Source of the DNA: Rhodospirillaceae bacterium
GTDB taxonomy: Bacteria; Pseudomonadota; Alphaproteobacteria; Rhodospirillales; Casp-alpha2
Length of the DNA stretch: 39,439 nucleotides
Assembly: GCA_002686255.1 (NCBI GenBank)
Contig: NZAZ01000003.1
Span: 1 to 39,439, forward strand
Direction: 5' to 3'
Positions 8,602 to 17,235 of this stretch are shown piece after piece; position 1 is the stretch's first letter, and every line of letters starts with the position of its first letter. A model generated the notes under the pieces. That model had not been told where the DNA came from. It was given only the letters and a program-made list of their open reading frames with translations, and did not search any database. The translations under genes were made by a program, and so were the position numbers.

Positions 8602-9222
8602 ATGACCTTTCCAGACAGTAAATTCGCCTCCGTCGCCGATTATGCGGTTGCCTATTTTGACCAGGCCAAGGCCGCCGCCCAATCCGTCGACCAGGAAAAG
8701 CTGGAGGCCGCCCTGACGTGCCTGGACGCGGCCTATGAGAGGGGCGGGACCATCTACGCCTGCGGCAACGGCGGCTCGGCGGCGATCTCGAACCACCTGG
8801 CGTGCGATCATTCCAAGGGCGGGCAGACGGACACCGACCTGAAGCCGAAGGTGGTGTCGCTTTCGACCAATATGGAGATAATCACCGCCATCGCCAACGA
8901 TATCTCCTTTGACGATATTTTCGTCTATCAACTCCGGACCCTGGCCGAGGACGGCGACGTGCTATTGACCATCTCGTCGTCCGGAGATTCGGAAAACGTC
9001 GTCCGCGCCGCCCGATGGGCGAAGGAAAAGGGCCTCGACGTCATCGCCTTCACCGGCTTCGACGGCGGCCGGTCGGCCAAGCTGGCGACGGTCAACCTGC
9101 ATGTGGAAGGCGACAACTACGGTGTTGTCGAGGACACGCATCAGTCCCTGATGCACATCCTGGCCCAATACATCCGGCTCAAACGAATGGACGACGGCAC
9201 CATCCAGGAACGGAAGTTTTAA
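8602..9222 (+). CDS. gmhA: SIS-domain sugar phosphate isomerase, GmhA-like (sedoheptulose 7-phosphate isomerase)
   Basis: This 206-residue SIS-domain protein carries ACGNGGSAAISNHLACD near residue 54-70. It also carries SSSGDSENV near 131-139, matching the phosphate-binding SIS motifs of GmhA. GmhA converts sedoheptulose 7-phosphate to D-glycero-D-manno-heptose 7-phosphate, the first step of ADP- or GDP-heptose synthesis for LPS or capsule. VVEDTHQSLMHI near 176-187 matches the C-terminal active-site helix of the family. ATG 8602 is chosen, although the upstream region is a poor ribosome site. A TTG at 8566 overlapping the MFS stop is an alternative start. No other heptose genes (hldE, gmhB) are adjacent, so a related isomerisation for another sugar is possible. 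Confidence 0.75.
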   Translation: MTFPDSKFASVADYAVAYFDQAKAAAQSVDQEKLEAALTCLDAAYERGGTIYACGNGGSAAISNHLACDHSKGGQTDTDLKPKVVSLSTNMEIITAIANDISFDDIFVYQLRTLAEDGDVLLTISSSGDSENVVRAARWAKEKGLDVIAFTGFDGGRSAKLATVNLHVEGDNYGVVEDTHQSLMHILAQYIRLKRMDDGTIQERKF

Positions 9223-9251
9223 CCGCCCCCCGCCGTCGCCCCGTCAACCTC

Positions 9252-9398
9252 ATGCCCGATTCCGACGTTTACCGACTTTACGCGGTCAAATACGCCACCC
9301 ACGACCGCACCCAGGAACTGAACTTCGTCGATCCCCCCGTCTCCGGCGGCCCGGAAGGCATTGCCGTGCGTTTGGACGAGGCGCCGGGGAAACTCTGA
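9252..9398 (+). pseudogene. N-terminal stub of an AHL-lactonase-type MBL-fold protein
   Basis: The 48-codon frame starts at ATG 9252 and reads MPDSDVYRLYAVKYATHDRT, then FVDPP. This resembles the first ~30 residues of the N-acyl homoserine lactonase family of metallo-beta-lactamase-fold proteins (pattern YEVYALRYATH, then F..DPHDGP), as I remember them. After that the match fades, the frame stops, and the HxHxDH zinc motif is absent. No ribosome site is visible before the ATG. It ends 10 nt before the convergent purH stop. I read it as the remnant of a deleted gene. It could alternatively be an unrelated short ORF. Confidence 0.4.
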
Positions 9399-9408
9399 GA
9401 TAAGCCGC

Positions 9409-10983
9409 CTAATGGCGAAAGTGGCGCATGCCGGTGAACACCATCGCCAGGCCGGCGTCGTCGGCGGCCTTGATCACTTCCTCGTCGCGGATCGAGCCGC
9501 CCGGCTGGATCACCGCCGTCGCCCCAGCTTCGACCGCCGCCAGGAGCCCATCGGCGAACGGGAAAAAGGCGTCGGACGCCACCACCGAGTCCTTGGCCCA
9601 TGATTCGGGTTGGCCGGCGACCCGGACCGCGTCCTCGGCTTTCCAGGCGGCGATGCGCGACGAATTAACACGGCTCATCTGTCCGGCGCCGACGCCGACG
9701 GTGGCTAGGCCCTTGGCGTAGACAATGGCGTTGGATTTAACGTGCTTGGCGATAGTAAATGCGAAGCGCAGGTCCTTAAATTCGGCCTCCGTCGGTTGGC
9801 GCTTGGTCACCACCTTGGGCTCGCCGTCGGTGACGGCGTTGTCCCGGCCCTGCAACAGGAACCCACCGGAAAGGCCGCGCATCGTCGTCCCCGGCGCCGC
9901 CGGGTCGGGCATGCCGCCGGTCAGCAGAACGCGGAGGTTCTTCTTTTTGGCCAGCGCCTTGAGCGCGTCATCGTCGGCGCCTGGCGCGATGACGGCCTCG
10001 CAGAACAGCTTGGCGATCTCTTCGGCCGTCGCCGCGTCGAGCCGCCGGTTGACGGCGATGATGCCGCCGAAGGCGCTTTCGGTGTCGCAGGCCAGCGCTT
10101 TCGCATAGGCCCTGGCCAAGGTGTCGTCCAGGGCCACTCCGCACGGGTTGGTGTGCTTGATAATGGCGCACGCCGGGCGATCGGTGAACTCGGCCACCAG
10201 CTCGAAGGCGGCGTCGGTGTCGCCTAAGTTGTTGAACGACAATTCCTTGCCCTGGACCTGCTCGGCGGTGGTGACCCCGGGCCGGTTTTCACCGGTGGCA
10301 TAGAAGGCCGCTTCCTGGTGCGGGTTTTCGCCGTAACGCATGACCTGCCGACGTTCGCCGCCGAAGGCGATACGGGGCGGAAAGGGCTCATTCAATTCAG
10401 CCGAAAACCAGCCCGAAATGGCGGCATCATAGACGCCGGTCCGCCCGAAGGCGCGGGCCGCCAGCTGAGCACGGAATTCAGGCGTCGTCGCACACTTGCC
10501 TGTCTTCATTTCGTCGATCAGGCGGGGGTAATCGGCGGGGTCGACGACGACGGTGACGAAAGCGTGGTTCTTGGCCGCGGCGCGGATCAAGGCCGGGCCG
10601 CCGATGTCGATGTTTTCGATGCAATCGTCGAAACCGGCGCCCGATTGAACCGTCGATTCGAAGGGATACAGGTTGACCACCAGCAAATCGATGGGGCCGA
10701 TGGCGTTTTTCTCCATCGCCTGTTGGTGCCCGGCGTCGTCGCGCCTGGCCAACAGCCCGCCGTGGATCTTCGGGTGCAGGGTCTTGACCCGGCCGTCCAT
10801 GATCTCGGAGAACCCGGTTTCGTCGGAAACGTCCTTGACGGCGAGGCCGGCGTCGCGAAGCGCCTTCGCCGTGCCGCCGGTGGAAAGAATCTCGACGCCG
10901 CACTCGGTGAGGAATTTCCCCAATTCATCGAGCCCGGCCTTGTCGGAAACGGAAATCAGGGCGCGTTTTATCGGCGTGGTCAT
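9409..10983 (-). CDS. purH: Bifunctional AICAR formyltransferase / IMP cyclohydrolase
   Basis: The 524-residue protein has the normal PurH length and domain order. The MGS-like IMP cyclohydrolase domain comes first ([11 protein letters not shown] at about 8-18, [15 protein letters not shown] near 64-78). The AICAR transformylase domain follows, with the IKHTNPCG motif near residues 272-280. It catalyses the last two steps of purine synthesis: transfer of formyl from 10-formyl-THF to AICAR, then ring closure to IMP. The ATG at 10983 has AGGAAA just upstream. It starts only 6 nt after the stop of the dehydratase gene, so it sits at the 3' end of a polysaccharide operon, an unusual setting for a purine gene. 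Confidence 0.97.
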   Translation of the reverse strand: MTTPIKRALISVSDKAGLDELGKFLTECGVEILSTGGTAKALRDAGLAVKDVSDETGFSEIMDGRVKTLHPKIHGGLLARRDDAGHQQAMEKNAIGPIDLLVVNLYPFESTVQSGAGFDDCIENIDIGGPALIRAAAKNHAFVTVVVDPADYPRLIDEMKTGKCATTPEFRAQLAARAFGRTGVYDAAISGWFSAELNEPFPPRIAFGGERRQVMRYGENPHQEAAFYATGENRPGVTTAEQVQGKELSFNNLGDTDAAFELVAEFTDRPACAIIKHTNPCGVALDDTLARAYAKALACDTESAFGGIIAVNRRLDAATAEEIAKLFCEAVIAPGADDDALKALAKKKNLRVLLTGGMPDPAAPGTTMRGLSGGFLLQGRDNAVTDGEPKVVTKRQPTEAEFKDLRFAFTIAKHVKSNAIVYAKGLATVGVGAGQMSRVNSSRIAAWKAEDAVRVAGQPESWAKDSVVASDAFFPFADGLLAAVEAGATAVIQPGGSIRDEEVIKAADDAGLAMVFTGMRHFRH

Positions 10984-10989
10984 GGTTTC

Positions 10990-12915
10990 CTAGCCCGACG
11001 CCGCCTTGGCCCCGGCGCCGTTCTCGACATGGAATTCTGGGACCAACTTTTGGATGATGGCGATAACGCGCTCTTCATCGTCCTCGCGGCAGGCCTGGGC
11101 CAGCTCATCCAGGGCCGGGGACAGGTCATCCAGGCTGCCGGCGCGGGGCGCCGCCAACAGCACGCCGGGGCACTCGGTCGCCACCGGCGGCTCGGCGCCG
11201 TGGAAGACTTCTTCGTAAAGTTTTTCACCGGGCCGGATTCCGGTGATGTCGATCCTGATGTCCTTGCCGGGCTTGAGCCCGGCCAGCCGGATCATTTGTT
11301 CCGCCAGGTCCATGATGCGGATGGGTTCGCCCATGTCGAGGACGAAGATCTTGCCGTCCTGGCGTCCGTTGCCGCCGTGGCCCAGGGCCGAGGCCTGAAG
11401 AACCAACTCCACCGCTTCGCGAACGGTCATGAAATACCGCGTCATGTCGGGGTGAGTGACGGTCAGCGGCCCGCCTTCGGCCAGTTGTTTCTGGAACAAG
11501 GGTACCACCGAGCCGGTGGACCCCAACACGTTGCCGAAACGCACGGTCATGAAGCGCGCACCGTTTCCGTCGCCGCGCTTGAGGTCGAGCGCCTGGCAAT
11601 AGCTTTCGGCGATCCGCTTAGACGCGCCCATGATGCTGGTCGGGTTGACCGCTTTATCGGTGGAAATCAGGACCATAGCCGAAACACCGGTTTCCACACA
11701 GATGTCGGCGACGTTGACGGTCCCGGCGATGTTGGTGGTCGCCCCTTCAACGACGTTTATTTCGACCAGAGGCACATGCTTCAAGGCGGCGGCATGAAAC
11801 ACCAATTCGGGGCGCAACCGGTCGAACACCTGGGCGATGCGTTCCCGGTCGCAGACGTCGGCGATCACCGATTGCCGCCTTATATCCGGCCAGCCCAGCG
11901 CCGTTTCACGGTCGATGGTGTAAAGGGCCAGTTCGGAATGATCCAGAAGCCCAATTTCAGCGGGCTTGAAATCGCAGATCTGACGCACAAGTTCCGAGCC
12001 GATGCTGCCGCCGGCGCCCGTCACCAGCACCCGCTTTCCCTCGATCAGGCCGGCCATGGCGCCGCGGTCGAGGGCCGTTTGCGGGCGGCCGAGCAGGTCT
12101 TCGACGGCCACCGACTTGACCTCGATCTTATCCGAGACACCGCTCTTGAAATCGGTCAGGCTCGGCAGCCGGGCCATGGTCAGGCCCAGCGCATCGGCCT
12201 GATCCAGCAACGACCGCACCCGGGCGCCGTCCATGTCATCCTTGGTCAAAACGAGGCGCTGCGGTCGGACCCCGGCAGCCTTCAATTTCTTGACCGTGCC
12301 GGCGATATCACTCGCCGGACCGATGACCTCAATCCCGTGGATTTGCTTTCCGATACGGTCGGGACGGTCGGAAACGATACCGACGGCCCGGTAATTGGAA
12401 TCCTCGGATCGCCTGAGCGCGCGGATAAAAAGCTCGGCCCCGTCTCCGGCGCCGACCAGAAGAACGGCGATCTTTTGGCCGTTGTGGTTTTCATTCGCCA
12501 GATCGAAGCGCCGATCCTTGACCAAGCGGTATATGAACCGGGGTCCACCCAAGAGCGCCATCAGCACGAACCAATCGATGAGAATAATGGACCGGGGCAG
12601 ATGCAGAAACCGGGTCCACAAGAACATCACCAGCGAGAACGTAAAAACGGCGATGGTTACGGCGCGGGTGATGGCCAAAAGGTCGTTGATGGAGGCATAG
12701 CGCCAGACCCCCCGGTAAAGGCCGGAAAACCAAAAAACCACGGCTGAAATGGCGACGAAAATGATCCCCCCCTGAATCATCGGATCCGGTTTGTAAAGGG
12801 TGGTGTCGTCGCCGAGCCTGAGGTAAAGCGCCAGAACAAACGACAACCCCGCCATGGCGATATCGTGGGCGTAGGCGACGAGGCCGCGGGGAGAAATTTT
12901 ATGGGTGAATTTCAT
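10990..12915 (-). CDS. Membrane-bound NDP-sugar 4,6-dehydratase, WbpM/CapD/PglF type
   Basis: This 641-residue protein has four to five membrane segments in the first ~135 residues. A Rossmann domain (VLLVGAGDGAEL) starts near 150, followed by a long-SDR domain starting with LVTGAGGSIGSELV near 293. The active-site region STDKAVNPTSIMGASK near 417-432 has the S-x-M-x(3)-K arrangement, in which methionine replaces the SDR tyrosine. That is known from WbpM/FlaA1-type enzymes. They convert UDP-GlcNAc to UDP-4-keto-6-deoxy-HexNAc at the inner membrane. The adjacent reductase and two glycosyltransferases supply the next steps to QuiNAc or FucNAc on lipid carrier. It starts 15 nt after the upstream reductase gene ends. 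The ~60-residue C-terminal tail is acidic and less conserved. Confidence 0.9.
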   Translation of the reverse strand: MKFTHKISPRGLVAYAHDIAMAGLSFVLALYLRLGDDTTLYKPDPMIQGGIIFVAISAVVFWFSGLYRGVWRYASINDLLAITRAVTIAVFTFSLVMFLWTRFLHLPRSIILIDWFVLMALLGGPRFIYRLVKDRRFDLANENHNGQKIAVLLVGAGDGAELFIRALRRSEDSNYRAVGIVSDRPDRIGKQIHGIEVIGPASDIAGTVKKLKAAGVRPQRLVLTKDDMDGARVRSLLDQADALGLTMARLPSLTDFKSGVSDKIEVKSVAVEDLLGRPQTALDRGAMAGLIEGKRVLVTGAGGSIGSELVRQICDFKPAEIGLLDHSELALYTIDRETALGWPDIRRQSVIADVCDRERIAQVFDRLRPELVFHAAALKHVPLVEINVVEGATTNIAGTVNVADICVETGVSAMVLISTDKAVNPTSIMGASKRIAESYCQALDLKRGDGNGARFMTVRFGNVLGSTGSVVPLFQKQLAEGGPLTVTHPDMTRYFMTVREAVELVLQASALGHGGNGRQDGKIFVLDMGEPIRIMDLAEQMIRLAGLKPGKDIRIDITGIRPGEKLYEEVFHGAEPPVATECPGVLLAAPRAGSLDDLSPALDELAQACREDDEERVIAIIQKLVPEFHVENGAGAKAASG

Positions 12916-12930
12916 CGGACGTTGGCACCG

Positions 12931-13893
12931 TTATACTCTTTTTCCCGATGTAAACCAGACCGCCGTTTCCTTCAGTCCTTGTACCACGTCCCAGGGCGGC
13001 GTCCATCCCAGTTGGCGGCGTATTTTTTCGTCATCAATTTGCAGGCTGTCAAGCATCCTGCGGACGGCTTCGGATTTTCCCATCAACAGCCCGGCCAGCC
13101 GGATAAAGCTTTTTGGCGCCGGAAAAAGCAGTGCCGGACGGCCCAGGGCCCGGGCGACATGGCGAATCAGCGCCGACGTTGACAGATCCTCGCCATCGCG
13201 GACGAAATAAGTCTGCCCCGCCGCCTTGTTGCCGGGGTTCAGGCATCGAAGGACGGCATCGGCCAAATTGCCGACGTAGAGGAAACTGCGGCGGTTGTTG
13301 ACGGTCATCAGGGGCAGCGGCGACGCTTTTTGGCACAGCTTCAACAGGGACAGGAAGTTCCCGCCGACGCCGGGCCCGTAAACCAAAGGCGGGCGCAAAA
13401 TGACGGGTTCCAGCCGCCCTGGACCGGCGGCTTCCATCAACGCTTTTTCCGCCGCCCATTTCGACAGCCCGTAGGCGTCTTCGGGTTCGGGGGTGTCGGT
13501 TTCGACGAACGGCCGCGCGGCAGTGCGTTCGCCCATGACCTTGACGGTGCTGACAAAGACGAACCGCCGGACGCCCGCCGCCGCCGCCGCCTTGGCCAGA
13601 CACGCCGTGCCGTCGGCGTTGACGCGATAGTATTCCGCGGAGGGGTCGGCTGCTTGCTCCTTCATGACGTGGACTCGGGCGGCAAGATGCACCACCACAT
13701 CGACGTCCGAAAGCACTTGGCTCCAGTCGGTTTCTGGACCGATATCGTGAACCACGTGACAGTACGCTCCCGGCGGGACGTCCGGGTGGTCGGGGCGGCG
13801 GGCCACGGCGGCAACCTGATGCCCGTCGAGCAACAGGGCTTGGCAAACATGGCGGCCGATGAAACCGGTGGCGCCGGTGACCAGGACCCGCAT
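12931..13893 (-). CDS. NDP-sugar SDR, WbpV/WreQ-like 4-keto-6-deoxy-HexNAc reductase
   Basis: This extended SDR of 320 residues has the NAD(P)-binding GATGFIGRH at 7-15, a catalytic serine in VSTVKVMGE (S115), and YGLSK with Y141 and K145. The RILRPPLVYGPGV-type stretch and a short C-terminal lid match UDP-glucose 4-epimerase-like proteins of the WbpV/WreQ group. Those reduce UDP-4-keto-6-deoxy-GlcNAc to UDP-QuiNAc (or FucNAc). Placement beside a WbpM-type dehydratase and a WbpL-type transferase supports this role by analogy with the wbpV-wbpL-wbpM order. The chosen ATG at 13893 overlaps the upstream stop as TGATG; the GTG at 13896 is equally possible. A 4-epimerase role cannot be excluded. 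Confidence 0.85.
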   Translation of the reverse strand: MRVLVTGATGFIGRHVCQALLLDGHQVAAVARRPDHPDVPPGAYCHVVHDIGPETDWSQVLSDVDVVVHLAARVHVMKEQAADPSAEYYRVNADGTACLAKAAAAAGVRRFVFVSTVKVMGERTAARPFVETDTPEPEDAYGLSKWAAEKALMEAAGPGRLEPVILRPPLVYGPGVGGNFLSLLKLCQKASPLPLMTVNNRRSFLYVGNLADAVLRCLNPGNKAAGQTYFVRDGEDLSTSALIRHVARALGRPALLFPAPKSFIRLAGLLMGKSEAVRRMLDSLQIDDEKIRRQLGWTPPWDVVQGLKETAVWFTSGKRV

Positions 13894-15164
13894 CACGGCG
13901 ACTCCGTTTTCACAGGCGCCGGCGACGACGCTTCCGAGCCCCGCCCGGCGGCGGCCAGTTCCAGGACCTGCGCCATATGATGGGCTTGGCGCTCGCGGCT
14001 GTGAATGGGCGCGGCTTTAAGGCCCTTCTCGGCCATTGCCTTGCACCGGACGCGGTCGCCTTCAAGCGCCGTTACCGCATCGGCCAGGGCCGCCGGGTCC
14101 TCCGCGGGGACATGCAGGCCGGCCCTGTCTTCGGCGATGATGCGGCTGGCTTCCCCTTCCGGCGCCGCCAACAGCACCGGCACGCCCGAGGCCATGGCCT
14201 CGAAGATCTTCGACGGGATGACGCCGGCAAAGACGGGGGCGTTCTTCAGGTGCACCAGCGCCACGTCGCAAAGGCTCCAGACTTTCCCCATCGCGTCTTT
14301 GGGCTGCATCGGCATGAAGACGACGTTATCCAAACCGCGCCTTTCGGCGTCCGCGATCAGCCGGTCCCGTTCGGCTCCGGCGCCGGCAAGAAGGAAACGA
14401 ACGGCGTTCCGGTGTTTAAGTCTTTCGGCGGCATCGAGCACGTTGGTCAGCGCATGGGCCATGCCGTGAGTGCCGACGTAACCAACGACGAAACGTCCCT
14501 CAAGGTCCCACGCGCGGGCCAAGGCCCTGTCCTTGTCGGCGGGACCGTAACGCCAGGTGTCGACGCCGTTGGGAACGACGGCGATCTTTTCGGCCGCGAT
14601 ACCGCGCCCCACGAGATTTTCCTTGAAAGCCCCCGTGAGCGCGACAACGGCTTCGGACCGCCGGTAGAGATTGAGCTCCAGCTTTTCGATCAGGCGCAGA
14701 GCCAGGCTGGATTTAACGGCGCCGACGGCGGCAATGGAAGCCGGCCACAGGTCTCCCAACTCGAAAACAAAGGGAACCCGGCGGACCGCCGCCACCAGGG
14801 TGCCGGCGACGGCGGCGAAGAACTGGGGCGAGGTGGCGGCGACGACGTCCGGTTTCGGCCCCGACAGCCCGGCCCAGAACCCGGTCACCATGAAGCTCAG
14901 GAAATCCAGCGTCCGGCGGACGACGCCGCGGTTGGAGGCGATGTAGGTCTTGACCCGGATGACCCGGATTGCGGAAATTTCCTCCACCTGCCGCCAGCGG
15001 TTTTTGTAGCCTTGCAAAAGGCGGCCTTCGGGAAAATTGGGAGCCTGGGTGATGACGGTGACCCGGTGTCCCCACTTCACCCAATAGCACGCGCGCTCGT
15101 AAACCCGGGTCGCGGCGGCGTTGGTTTCCGGAGGGAAGTTTTCGGTCAGGAACAGGATGTTCAA
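13893..15164 (-). CDS. Glycosyltransferase family 4, WbuB-like
   Basis: The 423-residue GT-B protein begins LNILFLTENFPPETNAAA, the usual first strand and loop of WbuB-type GT4 enzymes. These transfer FucNAc or related sugars to the lipid-linked acceptor on the cytoplasmic face. FELGDLWPASIAAVG lies near 140-155, VVPNGVDT near 215 and VGYVGTHGMAH near 245. A donor-binding EX7E-type region (PSKIFEAMASGVPVLL) lies near 320. I place the start at TTG 15164, which forms TTGA with the stop of the upstream gene (TGA 15163-15161) and follows a G-rich stretch. The longer upstream frame overlaps that gene by 150 nt and lacks family similarity. Likely adds the second sugar of the repeat unit. Confidence 0.85.
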   Translation of the reverse strand: MNILFLTENFPPETNAAATRVYERACYWVKWGHRVTVITQAPNFPEGRLLQGYKNRWRQVEEISAIRVIRVKTYIASNRGVVRRTLDFLSFMVTGFWAGLSGPKPDVVAATSPQFFAAVAGTLVAAVRRVPFVFELGDLWPASIAAVGAVKSSLALRLIEKLELNLYRRSEAVVALTGAFKENLVGRGIAAEKIAVVPNGVDTWRYGPADKDRALARAWDLEGRFVVGYVGTHGMAHALTNVLDAAERLKHRNAVRFLLAGAGAERDRLIADAERRGLDNVVFMPMQPKDAMGKVWSLCDVALVHLKNAPVFAGVIPSKIFEAMASGVPVLLAAPEGEASRIIAEDRAGLHVPAEDPAALADAVTALEGDRVRCKAMAEKGLKAAPIHSRERQAHHMAQVLELAAAGRGSEASSPAPVKTESP

Positions 15165-16180
15165 GGACCGCCCCCCGGGGTTGATTGGGGTCTGCCTCCC
15201 GACCCTAGATAAAAAAGCAGCCACATAACGATGAACAACGCGCCGGCAAGCGCCTCCGCCGCCCAGCCGTTCGCCGCGGCGACGGCCAACATTACCAGGA
15301 TGATGTCGACCCACAATATATGGAGAACGACCTGGGAATGGGTGAGGCCGCGTTTCACCGCCTGCTGGTAGAAATGTTCCCGGTGCGCCCGCCAGACCTT
15401 TTCACCGCGAAGCGCCCGCCGGACCAGGGTGATGGTGGTGTCGGCCAGGAAATAGAGCGGCAGAATCAGCGCCGCCTGCCAGTGGCCGTTTTTGGCCAGC
15501 ACCAAAAGCAGCCATCCGATCAGGAACCCCAACGGCACGCTGCCGACGTCGCCGAGGAAAATCCGCGCCGGGTGCCAGTTCCACCAAAGAAAACCCAGTG
15601 CGCCGGCCAATAGCGCCAGGCCGTAGATCACGAATGCCGGCGACATCCCGGCCACCGCCGCCACCAGGGCGATGCCGAGGCCGAGCGCCGCCGTTTCGAC
15701 GCCCGCCAAACCGTCGATGCCGTCCATGAAATTGAACAGGTTGATGAACCACAGCCACAACAATCCCGCCGCCAACCCGTCCAGCGCGCCGGGCAGCAGG
15801 CCGCCGAAGAAGGGATTGACCGACGGCGTGGACGCCAACACGAACGCCACCGCCGCGCCTTGTCCCAAAAGCCGCCAAAGGGGGCTCAAACCCTTTAGGT
15901 CGTCGAGCCAGGAAAGCGCCGCCAGGGCCAGCGCGGCGGCGGCGACGGAAAGCGATATGGCGGCCGCCGGCGTGTCCCAGGAAATTCCCACCCACCCGGT
16001 GAGGACGGCGGCGACGACGGCGATGCCGCCGCCTTTCGGCGTCGGCGTCACGTGGCTAGATCGTTCGTTGGGATGGTCCAGGATGGCCTGGGATTTCAGC
16101 AGCCGGAGAATCAGTCCGGTGCCCACGAAAGAGGCCATGAAGACGATGACAACAACAAACGCGAAAAGGGTCCAATTCAT
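15161..16180 (-). CDS. Undecaprenyl-phosphate sugar-1-phosphate transferase, WecA/WbpL-type
   Basis: The 339-residue polytopic protein has the polyprenyl-phosphate HexNAc-1-P transferase motifs in order. These are DHPNERSSH at 35-43 with TPKGGG at 47-52, the DD pair at 93-94, NFMDGIDGLAG at 150-160, FLGDVGS at 208-214 and the loop HREHFYQ at 266-272. It would start glycan assembly by moving HexNAc-1-P (here plausibly QuiNAc or FucNAc) from UDP to undecaprenyl phosphate in the inner membrane. Ten to eleven hydrophobic segments fit the family. It is the first gene of its operon. No Shine-Dalgarno precedes the ATG; instead a TATAAA box lies 8 nt upstream, suggesting a leaderless message. Confidence 0.92.
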   Translation of the reverse strand: MNWTLFAFVVVIVFMASFVGTGLILRLLKSQAILDHPNERSSHVTPTPKGGGIAVVAAVLTGWVGISWDTPAAAISLSVAAAALALAALSWLDDLKGLSPLWRLLGQGAAVAFVLASTPSVNPFFGGLLPGALDGLAAGLLWLWFINLFNFMDGIDGLAGVETAALGLGIALVAAVAGMSPAFVIYGLALLAGALGFLWWNWHPARIFLGDVGSVPLGFLIGWLLLVLAKNGHWQAALILPLYFLADTTITLVRRALRGEKVWRAHREHFYQQAVKRGLTHSQVVLHILWVDIILVMLAVAAANGWAAEALAGALFIVMWLLFYLGSGGRPQSTPGGGP

Positions 16181-16188
16181 AAAAGGAG

Positions 16189-16215
16189 TTTATAGGGAAC
16201 CTGCCCGGCCAACAA
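16189..16215 (-). promoter_or_regulatory. Putative leaderless promoter of the WbpL-type operon
   Basis: On the minus strand TATAAA lies at 16194-16189. Upstream is TTGTTG at 16215-16210 (15-nt spacer), or overlapping T-rich hexamers at 16-18 nt spacing. Only 8 nt separate the -10 box from the ATG at 16180, so transcription would start at or next to the start codon. The absence of a Shine-Dalgarno agrees with leaderless translation. The -35 match is weak and overlaps the T-tract of the preceding terminator. Confidence 0.4.
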
Positions 16216-16254
16216 AAAAAAGCGCCCCTCCGGCGGTTTTTCCGGGGGGCGCTT
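16214..16254 (-). terminator. Rho-independent terminator of the 26282-16288 operon
   Basis: Read on the minus strand, AAGCGCCCCCCGG (16254-16242) pairs with CCGGAGGGGCGCTT (16233-16220) with one bulged base and an 8-nt loop. The run of eight T residues (16221-16214) overlaps the stem foot. It lies 34 nt after the stop of the Gfo/Idh gene, so it ends that operon and separates it from the next one. Confidence 0.88.
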
Positions 16255-16287
16255 CGGAGCGCTCAATGTAATGAAAGGGGAAATCGT

Positions 16288-17235
16288 TTATTCGCTGGGG
16301 ATGAGCGTCTCCTCGAGCCGGGCCAGCATCCGCACCACGTCAAGGCCCAGTTCAACATCGTCCATATTGGGCAAGCCCAGGGCAATGGCAGCGGCGAAGG
16401 CGAGGACGACGCGCTCCAGCGGCAGGCCGGGGCCGAGCTTGAACGTGCCGCCGGGATCGTCGGGCGTTGTCTTGAGACGTAGTTTCCCGTCCCCGTCCCT
16501 GGTGTCGTCATAAATCAATTCGCCGCCTTCGAAGGCGGCGGCAAAAAGGCGCTGTTTATCCTTATGCATGTTACTGACGGCGATCCGGGCGGCAACGTCA
16601 CCGAAACCGAGTTCCAGCGCCAGCGCTCGGCCTTCGCCTTCGGGGGTCTTGCGAGTTTCGATCAAATGAGCCGTTGACCGGTCCGGCGGGCGGCCGGCAA
16701 GGTCGATGCACATGGCGACGTCGTGGCTGCCCCAATCCCAAAGCATCGGCGTGTCCTTGCGGAACGGCCCCCAATTCCCGGCGACGGTCGAAACGGCGTG
16801 AAGGGGGCCGAGACGCCGGGATTCCCGTTTCAGGGCCTCCCAGGCGGCGCTATACAAATGAATATGATCGACGAGGACGATGGCGCCTTTCGACCGGGCC
16901 CGGTCCAAGACCGCCTCGGCCTCGGCGATATCGAGGGTCAGGGGTTTTTCCACCAGTACCGGCAAGCCCCGGTCTACGGCGGCCAGAGTCATCTCCGCAT
17001 GCAGCGCCGGGGGGGCGGCGACGATAACGCCGTCCAGGTCGCCAGCCTTTATAAGCGCCCGCCAATCATTGCTTATTTCGCATCGAGGACCGACGAACCC
17101 GGCGCTTTCGGGGTTGCGGCTGGCGAGGCGGAAGAGCGTGACGCCGTCAAGCCCGTCAATGGTCCTGATATAATTACGGCCCCACGGGCCGGCGCCGATG
17201 AGGCCGAGACGAAGGGTTTCGTTGTTTCCGCTCAC
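16288..17235 (-). CDS. Gfo/Idh/MocA-family NAD(P)-dependent sugar oxidoreductase
   Basis: The 315-residue protein has the N-terminal Rossmann motif GLIGAGPWGRNY at 11-22 and the family's cofactor/substrate lysine in VEKPLT at 95-100 (EKP 96-98). A C-terminal alpha/beta domain includes DHIHLYSAAW and WDWGSHDVAMC. Such enzymes oxidise or reduce a hydroxyl of a free or nucleotide sugar. Here it probably acts on the product of the neighbouring SDR and C-methyltransferase. I choose the GTG at 17235, which overlaps the upstream stop as GTGA. It is the last gene before the terminator. The exact substrate is not deducible. Confidence 0.85.
   Translation of the reverse strand: MSGNNETLRLGLIGAGPWGRNYIRTIDGLDGVTLFRLASRNPESAGFVGPRCEISNDWRALIKAGDLDGVIVAAPPALHAEMTLAAVDRGLPVLVEKPLTLDIAEAEAVLDRARSKGAIVLVDHIHLYSAAWEALKRESRRLGPLHAVSTVAGNWGPFRKDTPMLWDWGSHDVAMCIDLAGRPPDRSTAHLIETRKTPEGEGRALALELGFGDVAARIAVSNMHKDKQRLFAAAFEGGELIYDDTRDGDGKLRLKTTPDDPGGTFKLGPGLPLERVVLAFAAAIALGLPNMDDVELGLDVVRMLARLEETLIPSE

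Noticed and set aside
10318..12747. Very long + strand open frame (809 codons) opposite purH and the dehydratase gene
   Set aside because: It spans two well-supported minus-strand genes, has composition dictated by their third-codon GC bias, and resembles no protein family. It is a high-GC antisense shadow.
13977..15212. Long + strand open frame opposite the GT4 gene
   Set aside because: The minus-strand frame has clear GT4 motifs. The + frame has no motif and is a shadow.
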